Assembly (NCBI RefSeq): GCF_001654845.1
Contig: NZ_LXES01000052.1
Coordinates: 1-64,000, forward strand
DNA length: 64,000 bases
Reading direction: 5' to 3'
Origin: Enterobacter soli ATCC BAA-2102
GTDB lineage: Bacteria; Pseudomonadota; Gammaproteobacteria; Enterobacterales; Enterobacteriaceae
The position numbers and the translations under genes are program-made. The notes beneath the pieces are model-generated. The model had not been told where the DNA came from and ran no database searches. It saw nothing but the letters and a program-made list of their open reading frames with translations. How positions within the stretch are numbered: the stretch's first letter is position 1; every line of letters begins with the position of its first letter. This document shows, piece by piece, positions 25,760 to 34,652 of this stretch.

Positions 25760-26650
25760 TCAAATAAGTCCGGCGTCGCGCGCCAGGCGGCTCAGATTGT
25801 TATACCCCAGACGGGCGTAAGTCAGCGGATGGGCAATCGCCGGATCCTGCTCAGCCTCAACGACCAGCCAGCCATGATAATCCTGTGCTTTCAGCAGGCG
25901 CATGATCGGCGGATAATCTACGCAACCGTCGCCCGGCACGGTAAACACGCCGCTCAGCACCGCATCGAGGAAGCTGGTTTTACGGTTTTTCACATCCGCC
26001 AGCACGTCGGCACGCACATCTTTGCAGTGAACATGGTTGATACGCGACGCCCAACGCTGCGCCACCGCCAGCGGATCGGCCCCGGCAAAGGTCAGATGGC
26101 CGGTATCCAGCAGTAACCCCACCGCGTCGCCGGTGTGGATCATCAGGTTGTCCACGTCTTCGGCAGACTCAATGACCGTGCCCATATGATGATGGTAAGC
26201 AATTTGCACCCCCTGCTGCTGCGTATAGCGGGCAAATTTGGTGAGCTTCTCGCCATACTCTTTCCAGCGCTCCTGCGGGAAGCGCGGGCGCAGATGTACC
26301 GGAGTCTGCTGCTCGCCGTGAATGCAGCCGCTCACTTCCGCAAAGACCAGCACCTTCGCTCCCAGCTCGCGCAGCAGCGTCAGATGGGACTGCACGGCGG
26401 CGATCTCTTCCTCCACGCTGCGCTCCAGCAGGCGGCCAGAGTACCAGCCGGAAACCAGTTGCAGGTCGTGGCGCTGCAAAATGGGGCCAAGCAGGCGCGC
26501 TTCGCGCGGGAATTTATTGCCCAGCTCAAAACCGGCAAAACCGGCCTCTTTACCTTCGCTCAGGCAAGTCTCCAGCGATGTCTCCGCACCGAGGGAAGGC
26601 AGATCGTCGTTAGTCCATGTCAGCGGGTTAATGCCCAGTTGTACACTCAT
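25760..26650 (-). CDS. iolE: Inosose dehydratase
   Basis: 296 residues. It dehydrates 2-keto-myo-inositol to the trihydroxycyclohexane-dione. TIM-barrel of the xylose-isomerase-like family, starting MSVQLGINPLTWTNDDLPSL. The metal ligands are expected in YHHHMGTVIES (near 142-152), LLDTGHLTFAG (172-182) and VVEAEQDP. The frame extends to 26686, but the ATG at 26650 has gggaga-type spacing (ggagacgaca) and gives the usual IolE N-terminus. It sits between iolC and iolB. Confidence 0.94.
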   Translation of the reverse strand: MSVQLGINPLTWTNDDLPSLGAETSLETCLSEGKEAGFAGFELGNKFPREARLLGPILQRHDLQLVSGWYSGRLLERSVEEEIAAVQSHLTLLRELGAKVLVFAEVSGCIHGEQQTPVHLRPRFPQERWKEYGEKLTKFARYTQQQGVQIAYHHHMGTVIESAEDVDNLMIHTGDAVGLLLDTGHLTFAGADPLAVAQRWASRINHVHCKDVRADVLADVKNRKTSFLDAVLSGVFTVPGDGCVDYPPIMRLLKAQDYHGWLVVEAEQDPAIAHPLTYARLGYNNLSRLARDAGLI

Positions 26651-26661
26651 TGTCGTCTCCA

Positions 26662-28566
26662 TTATGCGTGTCCGCGCTCGCGCCACCAGGCGATAAGCTG
26701 TAGGTAGTTGTCCCGAATGCGCGCCACCAGCTGCGCATCGTCAATATCGTGTTTCAGCCACGCGCGGGAGGCATCGCCAAACAGCGTGCGTCCCACGGCG
26801 AAGCCTTTCACCAGCGCCTGCCCCGAGGCGGCTTTGAAGTCGGCGCGCAGCTGTTCTGCCGGGGCGTCCAGACCCAGGATCACCACCCCACGGCAGTGCG
26901 GGTCACGGCGTTTGATGATTTCACTCAGCGCCGTCCAGCCCTCGGATGAGAGCGGCGGCAGTTTCCACCAGTCGGGGTAAATGCCGAGATTGTAGAAACG
27001 GGAGATAGCACGCAGGTAAAGTTCATCGCTGCGCGGCATGGTCGCAGGCAATATCACCTCCAGCAGCAGCTCATGCCCGGACTGACAGCAGGCGTGGTAA
27101 ACCTCGGCGATTTTCTGCTCCTGCTCCAGGCGCAGGCCGTGGGCATCTTCCGGATGGAAAAAGACCAGGCATTTCACCACATGCTCCTGTGGCCAGCTGA
27201 TAAGCTGGGTGCCGATGTTGCCATGCTCCATCTCCAGCGGCCGGGAGCCCGGCAGCTCAATGGGGCGACCAATCCACCAGCCTTCGCCGGTTATCGCGTT
27301 CAGCGCGTCCTGGCCAAAGGTGCCGTCGCACAGCAGACCGGCTTTGCCCTCCAGCCCGGCGCGGCTCGCCGCCTCACGGCTGGCTTGCAGGATCAGCTGC
27401 TTCAGCGCCGGAATGCGCTTGAGCGACGCACCGCACTGCATCGCCATCTCTTCCAGCTGGCTGCGGTGGTCGAAGGCCATCACGCACAGCTCCGGCCATT
27501 CGCGGCGGCGGGTGGTGACGCGATGAAGATGGTTAAGATGCGGGTCAAGATCCGGGCGCGGTACGAGCGCAGCACGGGAGAGATAATCATCCAGCTCAAT
27601 TTTGCTCGGCATCGCCGGAGCACAGCCGTGGCGCGAGACCACCAGCGCGCCGCAGGCGTTGGCATAGCGGCACGCCTGCTCCCAGCCCTCGTCATTCAGG
27701 TAGCCTCGCAGCAGACCGGACATAAACGCGTCCCCCGCACCGAGAACGTTCAGCACCTCCACGCGCACGCCGGTCACCGTCAGGCCATCGTCCAGCCAGT
27801 GCGGAATGGTATCGGGATAGACCGAACAGCCGAGCGCACCACGTTTGCAGACCAGCGTGGCCTGGCTCACGCCACGCACCTGCTCCAGCGCCCACAGGGT
27901 ATCCGTGCTGCCGCCCGCGATATGGAACTCCTCTTCGGTGCCGACAATGACGTCGAAAAGGTGCAGCACCTCCTGCAATTCGCGGGTGACCTTATCGGCG
28001 GCGATAAAGCGCGTTTCGCCATCGCCTAAGGAGGTCAGCCCCCACAGCACCGGACGATAGTCGATATCCAGCACCGTGCGCACGCCGTGGCGACGGGCAT
28101 AGCCTAGCGCCGTCAACACCGCCTCGCGGGTCTGCGGGTGAGAAAGGTGAGTCCCGGTGATGGCAAGACACCGTGCGGAGGCAATGTAACTTTCGTCCAC
28201 ATCGCTGGCGGTAATCGCCATATCCGCGCAGTTATCGCGATAAAAAATCAGAGGAAAGGTGTCCCGGTCTTTAATGCCGAGTAGCACCAGCGCCGTGAGG
28301 CGGTCTTTATCGGTTATCAGATGGCTGGTATCGCAGCCCACCTGGTTTAACTCTTCGCGCAGGAAGCGGCCCATATGTTCATCGCCAACCCGCGCCAGCA
28401 TCGACGAGCGTAAACCCTGACGCGCGGTGCCGTAAGCCACGTTGCCGGACGAACCACCGAGATACTTGGCAAAGCTCGACACATCTTCCAGACGGGCACC
28501 AATCTGCTGACTGTAGAGGTCTACCGCCACGCGGCCCATGCATATCACATCAAACTGCTTTTCCAC
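26662..28566 (-). CDS. iolC: IolC fused to DUF2090: 5-dehydro-2-deoxygluconokinase plus probable aldolase domain
   Basis: 634 residues, two domains. Residues 1 to about 325 form a PfkB-family kinase (CMGRVAVDLYSQQIG, GGSSGNVAYGTARQG, and the catalytic anion hole with Asp in NVLGAGDAFMSGLLRGYL), which phosphorylates 2-deoxy-5-keto-gluconate. Residues about 330-634 form a DUF2090 domain (ELCVMAFDHRSQLEEMA, KAGLLCDGTFGQDAL, VVILGLDAP, KGFAVGRTLFG), related to class I aldolases and thought to replace IolJ. Start codon is GTG at 28566 with gagg upstream. The fusion explains why no separate iolJ is seen in the cluster. Confidence 0.92.
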   Translation of the reverse strand: MEKQFDVICMGRVAVDLYSQQIGARLEDVSSFAKYLGGSSGNVAYGTARQGLRSSMLARVGDEHMGRFLREELNQVGCDTSHLITDKDRLTALVLLGIKDRDTFPLIFYRDNCADMAITASDVDESYIASARCLAITGTHLSHPQTREAVLTALGYARRHGVRTVLDIDYRPVLWGLTSLGDGETRFIAADKVTRELQEVLHLFDVIVGTEEEFHIAGGSTDTLWALEQVRGVSQATLVCKRGALGCSVYPDTIPHWLDDGLTVTGVRVEVLNVLGAGDAFMSGLLRGYLNDEGWEQACRYANACGALVVSRHGCAPAMPSKIELDDYLSRAALVPRPDLDPHLNHLHRVTTRRREWPELCVMAFDHRSQLEEMAMQCGASLKRIPALKQLILQASREAASRAGLEGKAGLLCDGTFGQDALNAITGEGWWIGRPIELPGSRPLEMEHGNIGTQLISWPQEHVVKCLVFFHPEDAHGLRLEQEQKIAEVYHACCQSGHELLLEVILPATMPRSDELYLRAISRFYNLGIYPDWWKLPPLSSEGWTALSEIIKRRDPHCRGVVILGLDAPAEQLRADFKAASGQALVKGFAVGRTLFGDASRAWLKHDIDDAQLVARIRDNYLQLIAWWRERGHA

Positions 28567-28578
28567 GTTGATACCTCA

Positions 28579-29712
28579 TCAGACAATGTCGTTCACGTTC
28601 AGCCAGCGGCCCTGTAGATGCGAGAGTGCAATCGCGTCCAGCACGCGAGACACTTTCCAGCCCTCTTCGAAGTCCGGCCACATCGGCACGTCGGCGGCAA
28701 TCCCATCTACCAGGTCGCGCACCTCCACCGTTTTTTGGTCGTTAAAGCCAATCCCGTGGCCTGCGCCCATGCAGAACGCGGCGTAGTCCGGGTGTGCCGG
28801 GCCAACGAGTAGCGTGCGGAACCCCTGGCGATTCACCGGATCGTCATGCAGATAGAGCTTCAGCTCGGCCATGCGCTCCTGGGTGAAACTGATGGCGCCT
28901 TTCGTCCCGGTGATGACATACGACAGCCCCATCTTACGGCCGCAGGCGACGCGTGAAGTTTCAATGACCCCTTGCGCGCCCCCCACAAAACGCACCATCG
29001 CATGGGCCTGATCCTCGTTTTCAACGGCAATCATCTCCGACGAACCGGCCTTCGCCGGGCGTTCCGGGACGACAATCTTCAGGTCGCCGCATACCTGTTC
29101 AATATCCCCCGCCAGGTATTGCGCCATATTGACGATATGCGCCGCGAGGTCGCCCAGCGCCCCCAGCCCGGCGGTCTCTTTAAAGCAGTGCCAGTGGATC
29201 GGAGAGAGCGGGTCGGCCATATAATCTTCGTTGTGGGTGCCGTAGAAATGGATCACCTCGCCAATCTCGCCGCGCGCAATAATCTCTTTCGCCAGCTGCG
29301 CTGTCGGGTTTTTCATGTAGTTGAACCCCACCAGGGTTTTCACCCCTGCCCGCTTCGCGGCGTCGACCATCTCACGCGCATCGTGGGCGTTAAGCGCCAG
29401 CGGCTTCTCCGAGTAAACGTGCTTGCCGTGGCGGATCGCCTCCAGCGCCATCTCTTTATGCAGATGGTTAGGCGAACAAATATCCACCACATCAATGACC
29501 GGGTCGGCCACCAGCGCCCGCCAGTCCCCGGTTGAGCGGTTGAAGCCAAACGCCTGCGCCCGCTCTGCCGCCAGCGTCGGGTTCACTTCGGCCACCATCT
29601 CGCGCACCAGTTTGCCGCGCAGGTTGAATACCGTCGGGGCCTGGGCATAGGCGATGGCATGTGCCTTGCCGATATACCCGGTGCCAATCAATCCAATACG
29701 AACCTCTTTCAT
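28579..29712 (-). CDS. Gfo/Idh/MocA oxidoreductase, probable inositol-isomer dehydrogenase
   Basis: 377 residues. N-terminal NAD(P)-binding Rossmann domain (MKEVRIGLIGTGYIGKAHA), the conserved SEKPLALN near 101-108, and the substrate-domain His region LGALGDLAAHIVNMAQYL (near 181-198). It is the longer, YcjS/IolW-like form, distinct from the 328-residue IolG in the same operon. It may act on scyllo- or D-chiro-inositol or an inositol derivative; that is inferred from position. There are tandem ATGs (29715 and 29712); the second was chosen because of gagg spacing and the common N-terminus. Between the permease and iolC. Confidence 0.85.
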   Translation of the reverse strand: MKEVRIGLIGTGYIGKAHAIAYAQAPTVFNLRGKLVREMVAEVNPTLAAERAQAFGFNRSTGDWRALVADPVIDVVDICSPNHLHKEMALEAIRHGKHVYSEKPLALNAHDAREMVDAAKRAGVKTLVGFNYMKNPTAQLAKEIIARGEIGEVIHFYGTHNEDYMADPLSPIHWHCFKETAGLGALGDLAAHIVNMAQYLAGDIEQVCGDLKIVVPERPAKAGSSEMIAVENEDQAHAMVRFVGGAQGVIETSRVACGRKMGLSYVITGTKGAISFTQERMAELKLYLHDDPVNRQGFRTLLVGPAHPDYAAFCMGAGHGIGFNDQKTVEVRDLVDGIAADVPMWPDFEEGWKVSRVLDAIALSHLQGRWLNVNDIV

Positions 29713-29720
29713 CATGATCC

Positions 29721-30749
29721 TCACAGTGCGCCGCGACGGCTCTTGGCGTAGGTATCAAACGCCACCGCCAGAACGATAATTAATCCGGTGATAATTTGCT
29801 GGTAGTAGGCCGAGACGTTCATCAGCACCAGGCCGTTAATCAGAATGCCCATGATGATGGAGCCGATAATGGTGCCGCCGATGCGTCCATAACCACCCAT
29901 CAACGAGGTGCCGCCAATCACCACCGAAGCGATGACGCGCAGCTCAAAGGAGATCCCGGCCACCGCCTCGGCGCTCCCCAGACGCGCGCTCAGAATGAAG
30001 CCCGCCAGCCCCGCCAGACAGCCAATCAACACATACACGCTGACCAGTACACGCTTGACGTTCACCCCCGCCAGGCGTGCCGCCTCCGGGTTACCGCCAA
30101 TGGCGTAGACGAAGCGGCCCCAGCGGGTTTTATGCAGCGCCAGATAACCGCCGATGGCAACGATGGCGAAGATCCAGATAGGAATGGAGATGCCGAGCAG
30201 CTCCCCGCGTCCCCACCAGCGGTAGCCAGGATCGAAACCGGCAATCGGCGCGCCGTCGTTAATCACCAGCGTCAGGCCGCGCCAGATGGTCATCCCGCCG
30301 AGGGTGACGATGAACGGCGGCAGGCGCAGGCGTGTCACACCCAGACCGTGCAGGAAGCCAATCGCCGTGCCCATTGCCAGACAAATCCCCAGCCCAATCA
30401 GCCAGCTCATGCCGCCCCAGGCGTTCGGGTCGACGGTGGTGAAGTTGTCGCCCTTAATCACGTACGCCGCGGTCATGGCGCACACCGCCAGAATAGAGCC
30501 CACGGAGAGGTCGATCCCGGCGGTCAGGATGACGAAGGTCATCCCCACGGCCATGATCCCGTAGATGGAGACTTCGGTCAGGATGTTGAAAATATTGCGT
30601 TCAGAGAAAAAATTACTGTTCTGCGACTGGAAGAAAATCAGCAGCAGGATCATGAAAATCAGCACCCCGAAGCGCTCGAAGAAGGCGATGGGATCGATGC
30701 GTCCGGCACGTTTAGCCGGGGCCTGCGTTTTAGAAATCATCTGCGTCAT
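29721..30749 (-). CDS. ABC transporter permease, probable inositol importer (RbsC-like)
   Basis: 342-residue inner-membrane protein of the RbsC/IatP type with about ten hydrophobic segments. The conserved cytoplasmic loop is RFVYAIGGNPEAARLAGVNV (near 217-236), followed by ELRVIASVVIGGTSLMGGYG (near 272-291), the typical stretch contacting the ATPase. Cytoplasmic N-terminus MTQMISKTQAPAKRAG. It works with the ATPase directly upstream (11 bases) and the periplasmic binding protein. The inositol substrate is inferred from the cluster. Confidence 0.9.
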   Translation of the reverse strand: MTQMISKTQAPAKRAGRIDPIAFFERFGVLIFMILLLIFFQSQNSNFFSERNIFNILTEVSIYGIMAVGMTFVILTAGIDLSVGSILAVCAMTAAYVIKGDNFTTVDPNAWGGMSWLIGLGICLAMGTAIGFLHGLGVTRLRLPPFIVTLGGMTIWRGLTLVINDGAPIAGFDPGYRWWGRGELLGISIPIWIFAIVAIGGYLALHKTRWGRFVYAIGGNPEAARLAGVNVKRVLVSVYVLIGCLAGLAGFILSARLGSAEAVAGISFELRVIASVVIGGTSLMGGYGRIGGTIIGSIIMGILINGLVLMNVSAYYQQIITGLIIVLAVAFDTYAKSRRGAL

Positions 30750-30760
30750 GAGAAACTCCG

Positions 30761-32308
30761 TTATGCCGCGTTCAGGGCGTTGTGGTTGATGGCCATCATC
30801 GTCATCAGCCGTTCTTCGTTAGCGTCGTCACCGTGGATCTCGCCGGTCACCCGGCCTTCACTGAGCGTGATGATCCGGTCAGACACCGCCATCACTTCAG
30901 GCAGATCGGAAGAGATCACGATCACCGCCACGCCCTTTTTCGCCATGTCAAACAGCACCTGGTGCACTTCTGATTTGGTCCCTACGTCGATGCCGCGCGT
31001 CGGTTCATCAACGATCAGCACCCGCGGGTTGAGCGCCATGCAGCGCGCGAGGATCACTTTTTGCTGGTTGCCGCCGGAGAGCTTGCGCACTTCCTGCTCG
31101 CTGTTGACCATTTTGATCTGTAGCGCTTTGCGGTAAGACTCGATCAGGTCGTCCTCTTTGCGGGTGTTCACGAACCAGCGCCATTGCAGGAGCGACGAAA
31201 GGCAGGAGAGCGACAGGTTGTCGCGAATCGACAGCCCCAGCACCGCCCCCTCTTTTTTGCGGTCTTCCGGTACCAGCGCCACGCCCTGATCAAGGGCATA
31301 AAGCGGGTCTCGCGGCTGATACGGCACGCCGTCGAGCTCAAAGCTGCCCGAGGTAAAGGCGTCTGCGCCAAACAGGCAGCGCGCCACTTCGGTACGCCCT
31401 GCGCCCACCAGCCCGGCAATGCCTAAGACTTCCCCGGCGTGGACGTGGAAGCTGATGTCGTGCAGGGCAATGCCGTGCGGATCCAGAGGCGGTTTTTCGC
31501 GGCTCAGCCCCTTAACGGCCAGGCGGACGGGTTTGTCTTCATGATGAGTTTCGCTGGCCGGGCGGCGATTAAAGGCCACGTCGCGCCCGACCATCAGGCG
31601 GATCAGCTGTTCGACGTTGGTCTCTGCCACCGCACCGGTGCCGGTGAAACGGCCGTCCTGGAACACGGTGAAGCGATCGCAAAGCTGGAACACTTCGTGC
31701 AGACGGTGGGTAACATAAATAATGCTCACGCCACGGTTTTTAAGCTCACGCACCACGCGGTGCAGGCTTTCCACCTCGCTGTCGCTCAGCGCGGCGGAAG
31801 GTTCGTCCATAATGATTAACCTGGCGTTGAGGGTCAGCGCGCGGGCGATCTCCACCATCTGCTGCTGGGCGACGCTCAGACGGGCAACGGCCGTGGTGGG
31901 GGCGACATTCAGTTGCAGGTAATCGAGAATAACCTGCGCTTCCTGATTTACCGCCTTTTCGTCGACGATCAGGTTACGCCTGCGCGGCTCACGCCCGAGA
32001 AACATGTTTTCCGCGACGGTCATGTTGGGCAGCAGGTTAAATTCCTGATAGATGGTGATAATGCCCTTGTTCTGCCGCGCCACCGGGGAGTCGTCCACCG
32101 GCAGCGTTTCGCCGTTGAACCAGATATCGCCGCGCGTTTGCGGCTGCGCGCCCGCGAGCGCTTTCAGCAGCGTGGATTTTCCTGCCCCGTTTTCCCCCAG
32201 CAGGGCGTGAATTTCGCCGCTGCCGACGGTCAGCTGAGCGCTGCTCAGAGCCCAGACGCCGGAAAAGCTTTTGGCCAGGTCGGTCACTTTCAGTAAGGGT
32301 TGCGACAT
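30761..32308 (-). CDS. ABC transporter ATPase, sugar type with two nucleotide-binding domains
   Basis: 515 residues. NBD1 has a normal Walker A (GENGAGKSTLLKALAG, about 37-52), LSVAQQQMVEIARAL as a variant signature, and MDEPSAALSD as Walker B. NBD2 has the degenerate Walker A of RbsA-type proteins (GLVGAGRTEV), signature LSGGNQQKVILARCM and VDEPTRGIDVG. Such proteins pair with a single permease homodimer. The ATG at 32308 with aggaggag upstream was preferred to a start at 32326. A strong intercistronic hairpin lies just before its ribosome-binding site. Imports inositol, inferred from context. Confidence 0.92.
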   Translation of the reverse strand: MSQPLLKVTDLAKSFSGVWALSSAQLTVGSGEIHALLGENGAGKSTLLKALAGAQPQTRGDIWFNGETLPVDDSPVARQNKGIITIYQEFNLLPNMTVAENMFLGREPRRRNLIVDEKAVNQEAQVILDYLQLNVAPTTAVARLSVAQQQMVEIARALTLNARLIIMDEPSAALSDSEVESLHRVVRELKNRGVSIIYVTHRLHEVFQLCDRFTVFQDGRFTGTGAVAETNVEQLIRLMVGRDVAFNRRPASETHHEDKPVRLAVKGLSREKPPLDPHGIALHDISFHVHAGEVLGIAGLVGAGRTEVARCLFGADAFTSGSFELDGVPYQPRDPLYALDQGVALVPEDRKKEGAVLGLSIRDNLSLSCLSSLLQWRWFVNTRKEDDLIESYRKALQIKMVNSEQEVRKLSGGNQQKVILARCMALNPRVLIVDEPTRGIDVGTKSEVHQVLFDMAKKGVAVIVISSDLPEVMAVSDRIITLSEGRVTGEIHGDDANEERLMTMMAINHNALNAA

Positions 32309-32328
32309 CAGTCTGCTCCTCCTCATAA

Positions 32329-32351
32329 GGAGCCGCCGCTGGGGCGGCTCC
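32329..32351 (-). promoter_or_regulatory. Intercistronic hairpin between binding protein and ATPase genes
   Basis: GGAGCCGCC-gctgg-GGCGGCTCC is a perfect nine-base stem with a five-base loop. It lies seven bases after the binding-protein stop and just before the ATPase ribosome-binding site. Such hairpins protect the upstream mRNA, so that binding protein is made in excess over the membrane parts. There is no T run, so full termination is unlikely. Confidence 0.65.
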
Positions 32352-32358
32352 GAATATG

Positions 32359-33288
32359 TTAGTTACCGGCCTCACCGATACGCTCAGCCTGTTGCAGGTT
32401 CTCTTTGGTGATCAGCGTCGGCGGGTAGTCTGCCCCGGTAATCGCTTTCTTCTCACGCACGCTGGCTACCAGCTGGCTCATCGCCGTCTGCACCGCAAAG
32501 CCCGGGCGCTGATCCGCCGTTACCGCCAGCCAGCCGTCGCGCACGCGGGCCAGCGCTTCTGGAACGGCATCAAAACCGGTGACCAGAATTTCACCCGGTT
32601 TCACGCCCTGGCTTTGCAGGGCTTCAATCGCCCCCAGCGCCATATCGTCGTTGGCGGAGAGGATCACCTGTGGACGTTTCGGCAGCGAAGGCAGGACGCT
32701 TTCAACAATGCGCATCCCTTCTGAACGCATCCAGTTGCCGGTCTGATCGGCGACGATCTTGTACTTATCCCCGCCCGCCTTCAGGCTGTCGCGGATCCCT
32801 TTGGTGCGTTCAATATTGGAGGAAGAGCCTGGCTGACCGGTGAGCAGAATGATGTCCGCGCCGTTGGGGAATTTGGTTTTGACGAAGTCGCCAATAGCCT
32901 GGCCGCCCTTGTAGTTGTTGGCGCCAAAGTGCGGCACTTTCTTCTGGCTATCGACGGAGCGGTCAAGGGTGACCACCGGCAGCTTCGCATCCTGAATTTC
33001 ATCCACCGCGCTGGAGACCGCGTTCACGTCGTTCGGGGAGACGATAAAACCCTGCGCCCCACGGGTGATGGCGTTTTCAAGGTCAGCTACCTGTTTCGGT
33101 GAGCTGCCCTGCCCGTCCAGCACCTGAAGCTTCACGCCCATCTCTTTTGCGGCTTTCACCGCCGTGCGCTGCATGTGAACCTCAAACGGCATGGCCAGGT
33201 TTGGCGTACTGAAAACAATTTGCTCGTTTTCGGCGAGGGCAGCCCCGGACGTCATGGCGATGAGGGCGGCTAAGATCAGTTTTTTCAT
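32359..33288 (-). CDS. Periplasmic sugar/inositol-binding protein
   Basis: 309 residues with signal peptide MKKLILAALIAMTSGAALA cut before ENEQ. The mature protein is a type I periplasmic-binding fold (RbsB/IbpA-like): QIVFSTPNLAMPFEVHMQRT, DRSVDSQKKVPHFGANNY, LLTGQPGSSSNIERTKGIRD and ILSANDDMALGAIEALQSQG are recognisable ligand-facing segments. It delivers the ligand, presumably myo-inositol, to the permease/ATPase pair. ATG at 33288; the frame is open further upstream but without a signal peptide. Second gene of the iolG-to-iolB unit. Confidence 0.9.
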   Translation of the reverse strand: MKKLILAALIAMTSGAALAENEQIVFSTPNLAMPFEVHMQRTAVKAAKEMGVKLQVLDGQGSSPKQVADLENAITRGAQGFIVSPNDVNAVSSAVDEIQDAKLPVVTLDRSVDSQKKVPHFGANNYKGGQAIGDFVKTKFPNGADIILLTGQPGSSSNIERTKGIRDSLKAGGDKYKIVADQTGNWMRSEGMRIVESVLPSLPKRPQVILSANDDMALGAIEALQSQGVKPGEILVTGFDAVPEALARVRDGWLAVTADQRPGFAVQTAMSQLVASVREKKAITGADYPPTLITKENLQQAERIGEAGN

Positions 33289-33319
33289 TATTATGTCTCT
33301 CTGTGTAGGGTTGTTGTGT

Positions 33320-34306
33320 TTAGAGGACGATCTCGCGCTGGCTACGCAGCGATTCCAGCGCTTTATCCGCAAGGTACAGCGCACGTTCACCATCATCGCC
33401 GCTGCAATCAGGCACCGCTTCGCCGCGCAGGACCGCGACAAAGTGTTCCCATTCCGCGGCGTAAGCGGATTTGTAGCGTTGCAGGAAGAAGTGTTCCGGC
33501 AGCGCGCTGGTGCAACCCTGTTGGCCGTAGTGCTGCACCTGGTTTTCAAGAATATTGCCCGCGCACAGCAGCCCTTCGGAGCCGTGCAGTTCAAGACGCT
33601 GGTCATAGCCATAAGAGGAGCGGCGGCTGTTGACGATGGTGGCCATTGCGCCGGAGGCATATTTCAGAACGATAAACGCGGTATCGATATCCCCCGCCTC
33701 GCCAATCGCCGGATCCACCAGGTTGCTGCCCTGGGCATACACCGACACCGGCTCTTCACCCATGATGAAGCGCGCCATGTCAAAGTCGTGGATGGTCATA
33801 TCGCGGAACATGCCGCCAGAGACGCGCACGTACTCCGCGGGCGGCGGGGAGGGATCGCGTGAGATAATCAGCAGTGACTCTGGTTTGCCGATGCGCCCGG
33901 CCTGGACGTCGGTTTTCACACGGCGGAACTGCGGGTCAAACCGACGGTTAAAGCCGATGAACAGCGGCACGTCGTACTCTTTGACCACTTTCAGGCAATC
34001 GCGCACGCGGGCGAGATCAAGATGTACCGGCTTTTCACAGAAGATGGCCTTGCCGTGGCGGGCGGCCATTTCAATCAGGTCCGCGTGGGTATCGGTCGCG
34101 GAAGCGATCAGCACGGCATGAACGTTAGGGTCAGTCATCGCTTCGTCAAGGCTCTGCTGGCGGGCCTGATACTGCGTGGCGAGGCGGGTGGCAAATTCCT
34201 GATTCGGGTCAACCACGGACCAGAGCGTGGTCGCGCTGTGACTGGCGATGTTAGCTGCATGTACCTGGCCAATTCGGCCAGCGCCCAGTAAAGCAATGTT
34301 AAACAT
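33320..34306 (-). CDS. iolG: Inositol 2-dehydrogenase
   Basis: 328 residues, Gfo/Idh/MocA family. It oxidises myo-inositol to 2-keto-myo-inositol with NAD. Rossmann motif LLGAGRIGQVHAANIA (6-21), conserved EKPVHLD (near 92-98) with the catalytic Lys, and the Asp/His pair in DMTIHDFDMARFIMG (near 167-181). GGMFRDMTIHD is typical of true IolG proteins. First gene of the minus-strand unit that continues through the ABC transporter to iolB. The ATG at 34306 has gggag upstream. Confidence 0.93.
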   Translation of the reverse strand: MFNIALLGAGRIGQVHAANIASHSATTLWSVVDPNQEFATRLATQYQARQQSLDEAMTDPNVHAVLIASATDTHADLIEMAARHGKAIFCEKPVHLDLARVRDCLKVVKEYDVPLFIGFNRRFDPQFRRVKTDVQAGRIGKPESLLIISRDPSPPPAEYVRVSGGMFRDMTIHDFDMARFIMGEEPVSVYAQGSNLVDPAIGEAGDIDTAFIVLKYASGAMATIVNSRRSSYGYDQRLELHGSEGLLCAGNILENQVQHYGQQGCTSALPEHFFLQRYKSAYAAEWEHFVAVLRGEAVPDCSGDDGERALYLADKALESLRSQREIVL

Positions 34307-34352
34307 AACGGCTCCCGGTGTTGGTGAATGCTGTGAACTAACGACCCTATAA

Positions 34353-34370
34353 ATAAAACATTTATTTCAT
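34353..34370 (-). promoter_or_regulatory. Candidate IolR operator upstream of iolG
   Basis: Minus-strand ATGAAATAAATGTTTTAT is an imperfect palindrome matching 13 of 18 bases of the site before iolA. It lies about 50-65 bp upstream of the iolG start. The pattern is compatible with the GGAA-N6-TTCC type described for IolR in rhizobia. Confidence 0.5.
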
Positions 34371-34476
34371 TTTTATAAATAGTGAAAATTATGTTTTTGA
34401 GTGTGAGTTAACACTTTTGAGATGAATGAGATAAATTCTGTTATCAATCTCACAACATGGGAGGGGAGGACCTCTT

Positions 34477-34617
34477 CCCCTCACCCCGGCCCTCTCCCCA
34501 AAGAGGAGAGGGAGAAAAGACAGCCCCGAGCCGTCCCATCTCCCCAAGTTGGCCAGGGAGAAAAGGCCGCACCGAACCGTCCCCTCTCCCCTTTGGGGAG
34601 AGGGTTAGGGTGAGGGG
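34477..34617. repeat. 141-bp inverted-repeat element (REPIN/MITE-like)
   Basis: Its ends are 27-base inverted repeats (34477-34503 and 34591-34617) that match at 24 positions, each containing ccctcaccc and ccctctccccaaag. Inside is a degenerate tandem repeat of 46-bp period, seen as ggagaaaag at 34511 and again at 34557. No coding potential. A single half-like copy is at 112-143, so it is a dispersed family. It separates the iolAD and iolG-iolB units. Confidence 0.7.
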
Positions 34618-34652
34618 GAAATGAAATGAAAATTTCGTTACGGCGGGAAAAC

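Larger units (their letters stand above)
34307..34652. other. 346-bp gap between iolD and iolG
   Basis: No gene. It holds an AT-rich promoter region for iolG (34310-34460) with a candidate IolR operator, and a 141-bp inverted-repeat element (34477-34617). These are listed separately. Confidence 0.8.

Noticed and set aside
29796..31136. 446-codon plus-strand open frame across the inositol ABC genes
   Set aside because: It is antisense to two well-supported ABC genes, has low-complexity His/Gln/Arg-rich composition typical of reverse-strand frames in GC-rich genes, and no recognisable domain.
34422..34613. 63-codon plus-strand frame in the iolD-iolG gap
   Set aside because: It consists mostly of the inverted-repeat element, so the coding appearance comes from the repeat.
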